DNA of 64,000 nucleotides, taken from contig NW_024468262.1 in NCBI RefSeq assembly GCF_002104995.1, forward strand, positions 434,001 to 498,000, written 5' to 3'. Shown piece by piece: positions 1 through 10,829 of the stretch (position 1 is its first letter; each line of letters starts with the position of its first letter). This stretch comes from Linderina pennispora (taxonomy: Eukaryota; Kickxellomycota; Kickxellomycetes; Kickxellales; Kickxellaceae). The notes beneath the pieces were generated by a model, which was given only the letters and a program-made list of their open reading frames with translations, was not told where the DNA came from and made no database searches. A program made the translations under genes and the position numbers.

Positions 1-960
1 GTCGTATCTCTCAGAGATGCGATGATGTCGTTGAGGATACGCCTCGTCCCAAGCATCTCTGACGTTTGACTATCCATGAATTTGAGTGCGTCACATACTA
101 CTCGAGAATCAGCCGGTTTACTCCATGTCTGTAGACTTGTGAATAGGTGTCGAAGTGATTCGGGGAGACAGAAGCTATCCCCCGAAATATGACTAGGCGA
201 AAGAAATACAACCTGCCGGAATATCCTTATATGGAACAGGACCTGCAGTAGAGCATTCACACTAGGGCATGTCTGGCTGTCTCAGCTATCCCAATGTCAA
301 GGATGTCGTGGGCTCTGGCCGTTCAATAGCTGCTCATCCCAAAGGTTCCCGGTTTCATCCTCGATTACCCGCACGTATGCACTAATCCTCAATGAGCTCT
401 GCTCAATTACCGGCCTTGGTCCCTGGCAACGGACCAAGTCGCTGTACTTTTCGAATTCATCCATGCCAAACCGTCTTTCCGCAGCAGAAAACCGATGCTC
501 AAACGTCTGCACTCGCCTGATGCTCGGATTAAACGGATTTGACATGACCAGCGCAAAATAAACGCAGGCTGACCACCCGATATCGTCCTCGTTTGGATGA
601 GCCACCAGAAAAGCTGATGTATAGTCTGCAATATTGGTGCCTTTTGGGTAGAACGCAACCTGGAATTCCTGCCCAGCCACAACAAACACACGGCTATATG
701 CAGAGTAGGCGAGATATGGCCAGTTATCGACTTCCCAGTGAATGCAACCATGGCCGCGCTCTTCATATCCACTGATATAGTGGCAGGTGCGACTCAAAGA
801 ACCTCGAGTTGTCGGTGGGCGAAATGGCTCGGAACCAGCTACCACTTGTGTTTTGGCGCTGCTGGGGCGGGTCGATACTGAGTTCTATTGGGCGTGCAGT
901 GGCTGTGTCCACCAGCGCATACTCGGGCAAACTGTCTGACTGTTGCTTAGCGCTATCCAT
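1..960 (-). CDS. USP7-like (MATH + USP fold) protein, 3' end beyond the window, frame disrupted
   Basis: Reading leftward from the ATG at 960, a short first exon (960-923) joins at 771 after a 151-nt GT-AG intron (922-772). The joint gives a MATH domain with the GHGxIHWEVDNW start and an ISAYVRVIEDETG end, as in the paralogue at 6636-8416. The MATH frame stops at 297, but the adjacent frame reads IGIAETARHALVNALLQ and the original frame then resumes with VLFHIRIFRQVVFL to the window edge. This lines up residue for residue with the USP7 cysteine box, so the break is two compensating frameshifts (about +1 near 315 and +2 near 258). The cysteine position is Ala. It is either a decaying pseudogene or error-bearing sequence; the USP fold assignment itself is firm. 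The intron position matches the paralogue. Confidence 0.6.
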
Positions 961-2402
961 TTATGTAATCTTCAGAATGAGGTGAATGGAAAGCAATTCG
1001 AGAGAAGAGAGGGCAACAAGATAGCGCTAGCCAATAGTGATGTACCCAATTGGCCTCGCGTCTGCATGTCAACCCGCTTCCACACAAGTTGACTTGGCGA
1101 TCCGCTTGGCCTTATATCGCTGCTGCAATAAACGGCATCATGCAGCACTGCTTAAAGTCGTTTCTCATCTTCGCCAAGAAACTTCAGATGTGCAACAGTC
1201 ACCTGTTCTTGCCCATGAATGATGCTGGATGCTCAAGCCAAGACTTGCTATTTCCGCACTGGACGGTTTACGTATATTGGTGCTTTTGTGTTTAGTAAAT
1301 GAGGGTTTATAGAGGCAATATTAAGCACTCAAGAAAAGGAGAGGAAAAGAGGAAAGGCGACCTGTGCGGCTACACCAGATGCGTCTATATATAAAATCAT
1401 TGGTGCCATATACACAAGGTACCTTTCAAAACAGTCAGTTTGTGCAGCTTGCCAGAGGTTTGATGTTGTCTCCATTGTGTACGGATGTAGCAGGGCTCTC
1501 ATTGGCGTCTGGCTTGCCACCACTTGGGTCAGCCGACATGTTGATGTCAGGGACAGCCAGGGCGGGTGCACAACAAGTGTAGCGTCCTATATTTCCCCAC
1601 CGGAAACACCACACGCAGCCGAGTATCTCGCTGGTCTCTTACGGTATTACATCCAGGCACAAATAAATAGTGCCATTATATGCCCATACACCAAAGAACA
1701 AAGGGAATCTGCACCCGAGGGGAATACAGAAAGATTTTTGTGTCATATAGCACACTGGTCTGGCTACTACGCCAGCTGGGACGAAGCCATGGGTCGGTAA
1801 CGGAGACTGGTTCTGTTCACGACGCCTACAGTGGCTGCGGAGGGTTTCTGAATTATCATGAAATACAGCAAGAATACAGCCTGTGGTTGCCAAACAAGCC
1901 TGTTTTGTGTACAGGAGATGGCTTGGCTGTTCATAGTTCTTCCTGCGCCAATCCGTTGCTTTGTGTGATGAGCGTGGAAGCATATTTGAGTAGATGTACA
2001 TGTAGCGCGGTGTGGATGCTCCGCTTATTCCCCTAGATATTGCCCGCCATACATATGAACTACTACTCATACCATGCGCTAACCTACACAGTGCCTGTGT
2101 TATTGTGACTTGACAAGCAAATCACAGATATCCCAGAATGGATGGGCAGTGTGAGGAGCGTAATGTCCAGATAGACTAGACTCTGTCACGACATGGCTGC
2201 GGTCCTTCTGGCCGCAGTGAGAAACAAACAGACATCGCTTTCCACACGAAAAATGCCCATGTATTCGGAAACTGCCGATCCATGTCTGTGCATTCATGGC
2301 TGCATGTCCCTGAGCCATCTTTTGCAAGGGTTGCCAAGGGATGCGGCAACCCAAACCCTGTCTCGCTCCTCATTCCCCTCATCATCGTTTCTACCGTTGA
2401 AT
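961..2402. other. Intergenic, no supported gene
   Basis: About 1.4 kb between the divergent USP7-like gene and the ABC transporter. Only short overlapping reading frames occur, none with a recognisable domain or a partner frame. It presumably holds both promoters; I see no repeat or RNA gene in it. Confidence 0.5.
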
Positions 2403-5400
2403 ATGGATATTCCTAATAGTGTTTTTGACACCATCGTGCCCCAGATGTACGTAGTAGTTTGCAATGCATGGTCTGGTGATAGCTACGCAGATGCTAACTA
2501 GTAATCTCACAATTAGAACTCTCGGAGCGATTGCGGATGCATCACTGACAGCTGCTACTTTGCTATGGACACCTAAAAACGATCTTGGCGCCCCGGTTCA
2601 GAAACAGAAACGCACTGTTGTTGCTCTTAGCGCCGTTTGCCTCGCCTCTCTTGCTGCGTCTATTACCAATGCCCACCTAAGCTCGGCTGCTTCGCTGCTG
2701 GCATCAGTAACTGTGCTTGGGCTTACCCTGTCTCGCCGTACGATCAGCGATGGCACTGCATTTCTGAACATCGCTCGTGCCATTCTCATCGCGGTCCCCT
2801 CAGTACCTCACCTGAATTTTGGCTTGTTTGCTGGTGCTCTTGCTCACCTTGCTATTGCGTGGTACATGTTCAATCCACTGACACAGAGAGAAATACGCAG
2901 ATATACGAGATTCATTATGGGTCTTGATGCACTGGCTCTTCTACAACTTTGCTCCAAGAGTGACCTGTCGGTTAACGATATTCACGATGAGGAGAAGGTA
3001 AAGTGGATTCTACACGGAGTCGAAAAGCTGCACTTGGACACAACCAAGGCATTCTTTGTGCTCCGCGGATTTTTAGCTTTTGCTTGGAAACGAATCCTTT
3101 CACTGGCCATCATCGACATGGTCATCCGCCTCTGTGCGTATTACAAGGGCATAGTATTTGCGATGATTATTGGTGCAGTGGACCAGGGGAATAGCGTTGA
3201 AGTGTCTGGCATATATGCACTGTGTGCAGTATGGGGCATCTTGTCCATGTCCTTGGTGGTCGATAAGTATCATCAGGTATTCAAAAGCCACGCCTACTGG
3301 GAAATCCTCGATGTTATGCGCATCAAGCTCCTCACAATCAGGATGTCTCAAAAAAGTGGACAGTTCACTGATAGGGATTACTATGAAACCAATTTTATGG
3401 ACACGCACGGTATGGCTTGTAAAGTAGATGACGTACTCAGCGTGCTCAGTCAGTCAGTGGCGAGTTTTCTCAGCATTCGGTTGCTTATCTCCAAGGTTGG
3501 ATGGCATGCTGCTCTGCCAGCTGCTTTCATGGTCATATTTTCAATTGTGCGAAGCTTGGTTACGGCTAAAATCGAAGTGCTGGAGAGGATGAGCAAGACC
3601 AAGTTGCGACCTACATTCCGTACCAGGCTAGACACACTGCTCCAGTATATGCGCACGATCAAGTTTTATGGATGGGAGCAGGCCTTTCGAGGTGTGCGTG
3701 GATATCCAGACTGCTTACAATATACTCCTCCTATATTCTGGCGCATCGTTGACTACATCGTCACCCTCATTGGCAGCTCAGCGACTCAACTTGCGACTGC
3801 TCTGACTGTTGCATCATATCTCCGGTCGTCTGGAACATTGTCATTTACTGAGGTGATGATAGTCGTGTCATCGGCAACAAATATTGCAGGGTTTGCCTTG
3901 CAATGTTCTGGTGTCCTCTCTGATCTTCGGAAGATCTTTGACCATGCATCTGCACCAGTGACATTGGCATGTCAAGACTGGCGAGTTTGCAGTTGTTGTC
4001 GGCAGAGTCGGAAGTGGAAAGTCATCGCTGCTGTCTGCCATCTGCAGTGAGATGCCACTGATTTCAGGCACAGGGTGCACATACGGTCGGATCGGGTACG
4101 TCAGTCAGAAGCCATGGATCATGAATGCGACGTTCCGTGAAAATGTGCTGTTTGGTCAAGAATTTGACGAGAAATTCTACTGGCGCGTTGTCGAGGCGTG
4201 TGCACTAGCCCAGGATGTCAAGCTGTTCCCGGCACAGGATTTGTCAGAGATCGGACCGCGTGGCATCAACTTGTCTGGCGGACAGAAGGTGCGGCTAGCA
4301 TTGGCCCGTGCTATTTACTCCCGCGCAGACATTTATGTTTTGGACGACTTGCTGGCGGCGGTTGATGCACATGTTGAGCGGTATCTAATCGAAAACGTGC
4401 TTGTTGGCAGTGGAATGATCAGTGATAAGACACGTATCCTGGTCACACATGCCGAACATGTCGCCCCACTGGCGGACAAAGTCATTACTCTGACGAACGG
4501 TGTAGCAGATATCGTGGAGCAGCATCCTGTGGCGTTTACTCAGAGCCCATCAGAGTTGTCGCCAGAGGATGATGAGGATTCGTCCAAGGACGGTGATAAA
4601 GGATCTGGCCAATTCACCTTTGACCCGGAAATTGGTGTCTCGCAGTTTCAGTGGTCGTACATGTGGCGATATCTGAGGATGAGCGGATTGCATATCGTTG
4701 GGATAACATTTGCGATCCAAGCAGCTGGTGCCTATGCGACGTTCTATGTTGACAGCTTGCGCTTGGATTTGGTCATGGACAACAACAGGGAGAGCATGGT
4801 CCAGTCGCTGCAAAAGTACCTGTTCATGAACGCCTTGGTCAACATGCTCCGGGTTCAAATCGACATGCTGGTCGATTGGATTCGAGCTGTACTGTGGTCT
4901 GCGCGTCTATGCAAGCACACTCATAATGAGGTGCTTGACATGCTGCTATTTATGCCACTGTCGCAGTTTGAGAGCCTCCCTAGTGGGAGAATTTCTTGTC
5001 TCTTCAACTGGGATTGCTACAGGATCTACTTCTCGCTTCCATGCCAGATCTGTCAGCAGGTACTAGGAGCCTTCTACGCCTTGAATGCGATTATACATGG
5101 TATTCAGCGGATGCCTGTATTACTTGTCTTTGTGTTTCCTACCGTAACAGCAATATTCTTAGGGACTCGAGTCGCCACAAAAGCACGGAAAAGGGTGGAT
5201 GCTGCAGAATGCTCGAGCTTTAAATTCTCCCATGCAAGCACATTTAGCCTGGTTGTTGATGGCCAGATGCTAATGCGCGTCCACAGCGTCCTTGGTGCTT
5301 ACCTGCAGAAATCCATTTGCCAGATTTCCACCTACAGTATCGCCACATTCCATAGTAACACTCTGCACCAAATGGCACTCGCTCTGCATGTCTTGGTTGC

Positions 5401-6445
5401 TGTCCTGGTAGAATCCACGTTGCTGTTCTACCAGGTATGGAGGATATCTACTTTGAGATTACCATCAGCACCTGGTGAGGTTGAAATGGTAATGCGGCTT
5501 GCAGAGATAATGATATCTGGTGTAGAGAAGATATCAAATATTGGCTACTCGCTTGGGACTGTGCTACCTTCGCTTTCGAAATACTTTGTCTACACTGGAC
5601 TTCCGCGCGAGGCACCCAGCACCATCGAAGGGCTGCAGCGGCTGCAGAGCTGGCCAACGAATGGAACTGTCGAGTTCAGAAACTACAGCATGAGGTATCG
5701 CGAGAATCTGGACACTGTTCTGAACAGCATTTCGTTTTCGGTTGGCTGTAACGAGAAAGTCGGTATTGTTGGGCGTACAGGCGCTGGCAAGTCGTCGCTG
5801 ACACACGCACTGCTGCGCCTAATCGAGCCAGCAGGTGGCTCTATCTTCATCGATGGAGTGGACATCTCGACAATTGGCCTCCAGGATCTTCGTTCCAAGA
5901 TCAGCATCATCCCGCAGGACCCGGCTCTGTTTGTGGGCACTATTCGAGAAAACTTGGATCCACTGAGCGAATTCACCGACGATGAGGTTTGGACTGCAAT
6001 TTGCAAGGGCCATATCGAAGATCTTGTTGATAGACCGGCACAGGCGCATGATGTTAATGACGACAGCAGTGGACCGTGGGTTGAAGGAACAGGTCTGGAC
6101 AAGTGGGTCGAGGATGGCGGCAAGAACTTTAGCGTCGGCCAGCGCCAGTTGGTCAGTCTGTGTCGTGCACTACTTTGGAAGCGCAAGATCTTAGTTCTCG
6201 ATGAGGCAACGGCGAATGTCGATACAAAGACCGACCAAATCATGCAGCAGGTTATCCGCGAGGAATTCAAGGACTGCACGATTCTGACTATTGCACATCG
6301 GCTCAGAACCGTCATGGACAGCGACCGGATCCTGGTCATGGATCAGGGCAGAGTCGCCGAGTTTGACACTCCAGCTAACCTGTTGGCACAGAACTCGCTG
6401 CTCAAGAGCCTTGTTGAGAGCATCGAGTTTAACGAGTCGTGGTAG
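2403..6445 (+). CDS. ABCC-family (MRP/YCF1-like) ABC transporter, NBD1 region damaged
   Basis: ATP-driven membrane transporter of the multidrug-resistance-protein class, which in yeast exports glutathione conjugates into the vacuole. Exon 1 (2403-2446) joins at 2517 after a 70-nt intron with a GTACGT donor and a CTAAC branch site. The N-terminus has several hydrophobic segments and TMD1 follows. NBD1 has Walker A GRVGSGKSS near 4000, signature LSGGQK and Walker B ending LDDLLAAVD (family DDPLAAVD). TMD2 and a complete NBD2 follow (GRTGAGKSS, FSVGQRQ, LVLDEATANVD). The frame shifts by +1 near 3967 (VTL/HVKTGEF), and about 45 residues normally lying between TMD1 and Walker A, including the A-loop aromatic, appear to be missing. 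Removing one base gives 1324 codons. It may be a pseudogene or a degenerate NBD1 transporter. Confidence 0.8.
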
Positions 6446-6635
6446 TTCCTCAATAAATCGGCTGGATATACGAACCAAATACACTGGTATATAAATCTCG
6501 CGAAAATGAGAATCCCTGCAGCAGACAACATAGTTTATTGATTGGTGATGGCGTTTAAACAGTTTGAAAATACATGAGCTATCAAGCACTTGCAAATATA
6601 AAAGAGGCCAGGTATTCAGAATAGGGATGGAACAA

Positions 6636-8416
6636 TCAATAGACATTATGCAGCGCCATGACATCACTGCCATTCAGAATAAAGTCACGCAGGTCCTCAC
6701 GCACGTACATCAGCATGTAGACGTGCTCCGAGCGCCTAAACAGCGAGCGCTTGTCATCTCTGTCAATGCGCACGGGGTCAGGCGCACCATGATAGTCGAA
6801 TACCTCGTAGTGCGTGGCCGGCGTGACACCGCCATTGACAAAGTGCAGCCAGCGGGTGGGCGAGCCAGGCGACAAATAGCATGTGAATGCATGTGGGTCG
6901 CTGGGAATGCTAAGGTGGAAAAACGCGCCGTACAGGAGATAGCGGCTCCACTGCAGATGGTCGGCTGCACTGGACTTGTAGTCGCTCAAATCAATGGCCT
7001 GCGGGTACTCGAACGCCGATTCGGATTTCTTAATACGCAAAGTCCCTGGGTCGACATCAAACCGGTTCAGGTAGATCTGGAGCACGGGTGGCAGTTTCTC
7101 AAATGTCATGCGCTGCTGCGCGTTGCCGGCAAAGCCAGCGAACTGCGGGACCTGGGCGCTTTGCTGGAGGGGCATGAGCTTGCAGTAGTGGGTGAAGAAC
7201 TCTGTCAGATTGTGGAACCAGTTGAGGTCCACGTGGAAGTCGTAAAAGTCCTCGACGTAGTTTGTTGTCTGGTGGGTGCCCGGGTAGAAGACGGTGGTGC
7301 GGATGCGGCCCTGGAAGAGCTTGTTGATGATACCGGTGGCGACGCTGCCGCTCATGATGCTGGCCAGCTTACGCCGAAAGATGCTGTAGAAATCGTGCAT
7401 GGTGTTCATGGACAGCGAGGTGATGTTGTTGCGCTTCAGGGCGATGGCCAGTTCGTCAATGGCGACGGGCTGCTGCGACGACTCGAGCTGGCGAAATAGC
7501 CGCTGCAGGGCCGAGGCGACCGAGGTCTTTGGATTGTGTGCGGTGGTCGGAATCATGTAGATGGCATTGCGCAGGATGCGCATGTGGAAAATGGCCTGCA
7601 GCATGGGCCCAATGTAGTGGTACTCTGGGTGGCGGTGCAGCCCGACGCAGCGCACTATTGGGTACATGGGGATATTCCGCATGTCCTCCCAGAGGATTCC
7701 AGTCTCGTCCCAGATAACGCGAACGTAGGCGCTGATTCGTAGGGTGCCGCTTTGCATGATAGCCTCTTTGAAGCGCGATGCTGGCCCCGTCAGGTTCTGG
7801 TGGCTGATGAAGGCCTCCTTGCCGTACGCCCAGGTGCGCTTGTTGAAGCGGCATTCGAAGGCCAGATGGTGGTTGATGGTCGGGTCGTTTATGTTTGAAA
7901 TCACCAGGCTGAAGTAGGCGCAGGGGTGCTGGAGCTGCGGCTGGTCGCGGTTGAAGCATGAGAGAAAGACAGACACGTAGCCTTTATGGCGGTAGCTTTC
8001 GGGGTGCAGCATAATCTGGTACCGCTGGTTGGCTAGTATAAGCTCCTTGCTCTGTGTCATCTGGGGGAGCTGGTACCAGCTGTCAATTTCCCAGTGCATG
8101 ACACCGTGGGCTATTTCGCGCATTCCTCGGTGCAGAGGCACGTACTTTTCGAACATTGCTTCATCTATGCTTCGTATTTTTAGGGAAGGCTGAGTAATGC
8201 TGCCAGTGCATTTTTGCCATAGTGCGAATACATGCAGCATTTGCGCAAGGTCGTGCCAAGAAATAAGAGCAAAACACGGGATGGCATTGAGTGCGAATAC
8301 GTACTCTCTTCGTCAGTGAACCGCCTGTTCTGGACACTGCTTGGCTGGTAGTGGTTTTCGGGCGAGTTCGGGTACGCTTGCGGCAGGCGCCTGATGGCTC
8401 TCGAATAGTCGGTCAT
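6636..8416 (-). CDS. USP7-like MATH/USP protein lacking the catalytic cysteine
   Basis: Two exons, 8416-8305 and 8164-6636, with a 140-nt GTACGT...ATAG intron; spliced length 547 codons. Residues about 40-190 form a MATH (TRAF-like) domain, which in USP7 binds substrates. Residues about 210-530 follow the USP7 catalytic fold, ending in the hallmark strand HVYMLMYVRE. The cysteine box, GLxNxGxTCYMN in active enzymes, reads GLHRHPEYHYIG, so Cys is replaced by His near residue 220. The QHD motif is reduced to MHD. The His box region reads DPHAFTCYL, with an uncertain one-residue offset. The protein ends right after the USP fold and lacks the C-terminal ubiquitin-like domains of USP7. The predicted role is ubiquitin or substrate binding without hydrolysis, which is an inference. 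Confidence 0.8.
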
Positions 8417-9578
8417 GGTGGATTTAGGTTATATGTACAGGTAGTGGATGAAAGAAAAGTAGAAACAGGAAAAAGGGAGGATAAGAGAAAGTGCTAGCAC
8501 AGGAGAACAATAGACAATGGTGGACAGGAAAAAAAACTTTGCTTCAGGTGGTTCAGGAGAGAGCAAGAGAGCGAGGCAAAGCGAATGAAAGGAGCTAGTT
8601 GTTTGACAGCAACAACGCAACAATACAGAAGGCGTGAGACAGCGGGTGGCTTTAGTAGTAGGCGAGAATACCGAGGGGCTAGAGCGAGGGCTGCGTGGAA
8701 GGGGAGGGAAATGCTCGCCAAAAAATATTCGGCAAGCAATATCAAGGCAGAGCTGAAAACCAAATTTTCTTGCGTGTTAGCCACATGAGCAAGTCTTGTT
8801 CGAACTTCAACCCCACTCCCACCTGTGCACATGAGGGATGCATCCCCGAGTACGAAGCGTCACTCGCCGAAGGAAAAAGAAAAAAGACAGGCAGAGCGAC
8901 GAGAAAAAATTCAGTTGCCGCGCAAATCTCGCAGCAGTACATTTATGCATCCATTCTCATGACGCTGAGCAGGTGGTGTGTATTGTGTGGGTGGTATTGG
9001 GAGAGAAACCAAAAAATAGCAGGGGTGGAGTGCACAGTGAATAGGGTGGTGGAGAAATGGGGCGGGCAGGTGAGAAGAATGGGAGGGGTGATAGTGGGCA
9101 GGCACATGATGCATGGCATCTGTTGTCCAGGAACAAGAACAGGGGAGGAAAGAATACAGTGCTTGGCGGTCATGTGGGTTGATGCATGTGTCTGGCATTC
9201 AGATGGACAGGTTTTATTTTTCTGGCTCTGAGCCAGGCGATTGTTGCAGCTCGCTGGTGATTTATGCGGCTGTTGCCATCTGCATTCCGCTGGTCCTTGT
9301 GTGCAGTTCGGAACAATGTGCTGAAGAGCGGGATACAAGAGACTCCTCTCGAAGACCAGCAGAGTGGGGATATTTGTTGTTTTAATCCGATCCACAATGG
9401 GCGGGCTTCTGATTAGCAGCCCATACACATATTGGCGGGAGATTCAGAACCGGGTAGACTGGGGGTGGTGGGCCGGAGAGCGGGTAATTTTTATATCGAG
9501 TTGTGCGTGGCACGGAAATATCCATTGGGCCCTTTTTGCTTCTGACCTGGTATTGCATACTTTCTAGACATCTTTATA
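8417..9578. other. Divergent intergenic region
   Basis: About 1.16 kb between the minus-strand USP7-like gene and the plus-strand lipoate ligase. It is purine-rich on the plus strand between about 8430 and 9100. The largest reading frame (8695-9231) is low complexity with no domain. It probably contains both promoters; I see no gene. Confidence 0.5.
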
Positions 9579-10721
9579 ATGCTTCGCAGACTTGGGCTGT
9601 CGGTGGCGCAGGGGCAGATCAGGCAGTACACGGCGGCGGCAGGATCCAAGGCAAGTGGTGCGAGAGCGCAGCAGCTACCGACAAAGGGTTCGATTATTCG
9701 CTAACAGGTTGAGCGTGGGGGTTAGGTGCAGTGCTACATCTCCAGGTGCACGGATCCGTACACGAACCTGGCATTCGAGGACTGGCTGCTGAAGAACAGC
9801 GACGAGGACTCGCACGTACTGTACCTCTGGCGCAACCGGCCGACAATCGTGATCGGGCGGAATCCAGAACCCGTGGAAGGAGTGCAATCTGGATATGATG
9901 GGCGAAAAGGACGTGTGGCTAGCACGACGCACAAGCGGCGGCGGCACAGTGTACCATGACCTAGGCAACACCAACTACACGGTTCTGATGCCCAGGCGCT
10001 CATTCGCTCGCGACACATGCGCGGAAATGGTCGCGCGAGCACTGCAGCATGAGGACATTGCAGCGTATGTGAACGAAAGGCATGATGTCACGGTAGATGG
10101 GCTCAAGATCTCGGGGTCGGCGTACCGGCTCACCAGCCGCAGGGCATTCCACCACGGCACGATGCTGATTGACGCGGATCTAACCCGGCTGCACGGGTGC
10201 CTGGACAGCAAGAGCCGCAATATCCGCGCCAAGGGCGTCGACAGTGTGCGCAGCAAGGTGGCGAACCTGCGCGACTACTCGTGGACCATCGACCATTCGT
10301 CGTTCTGCAATGCGGTGGTGGGCGAGTTCCAGCGCACGTTCGGCAGGCTCGAGGAAAAGGACATGGAGGTGTGGAGCGAGGGGGACCAGGGCATTCTGGA
10401 CAAGGTCGGGAAGGAGCGCGAGCGCATCACGCAGTGGCAATGGCTGTTTGGGCAGACGCCCGAGTTTGCTCACAGCATCAGCGGCGAGTTTGTGTGGGGC
10501 AGGGTTGCGTGCGAAATCAGCGCCAAGCATCGGCAGGATCGTCCAGGCGGAGCTGACGGCCAGGGATGCAGGGGCAGGGGTACGGCAGGTGCTAGGAGGA
10601 GGCGGGGCGGTTGCTGGCGGGCGTCAAGTACCAGGAGGAGGCAGTGAGGGCCAGTCTGGCACCGCTTCTGGCAGATGCACGGGCGCAGGAGCTGAGCGAA
10701 TGGCTGGCAGAGCAGATCTAA
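9579..10721 (+). CDS. AIM22: Lipoate-protein ligase A (AIM22/LIPT1-like)
   Basis: Transfers lipoyl groups to mitochondrial 2-oxoacid dehydrogenase and glycine-cleavage subunits. Exon 1 (9579-9650) encodes a basic, Arg/Ser/Ala-rich presequence. A 75-nt GC-AG intron (AAG|GCAAGT donor, CTAAC branch site, TTAG acceptor) leads to exon 2 at 9726. Family motifs are AFEDWLLKN, VIGRN(x)QNPWKEC, ARRTSGGGTVYHDLGN, DGLKISGSAYR and the HHGTMLIDADL strand. Three +1 breaks (near 9868 after VIGRN, near 10531 after SAKH, near 10591 before EEAGRLLAG) move the gene through all three frames to the stop at 10719-10721. Removing three bases gives 355 codons. The C-terminus ends SEWLAEQI. Confidence 0.85.
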
Positions 10722-10829
10722 AAGCGTCGAGCTTGTGATGAGAAAGCTGACATTTTTATTGCTTTTGTTTTTTGTTCAGGAATAGAGCCTTTTTCGAAAT
10801 TACACCAGCAGAAAAAACGACGGTGGCAA

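Noticed and set aside
8695-9231. 178-codon frame upstream of the lipoate ligase
   Set aside because: Low-complexity, Lys/Arg-rich then Trp/Cys-rich sequence with no partner domain. Probably chance in a purine-rich promoter region.
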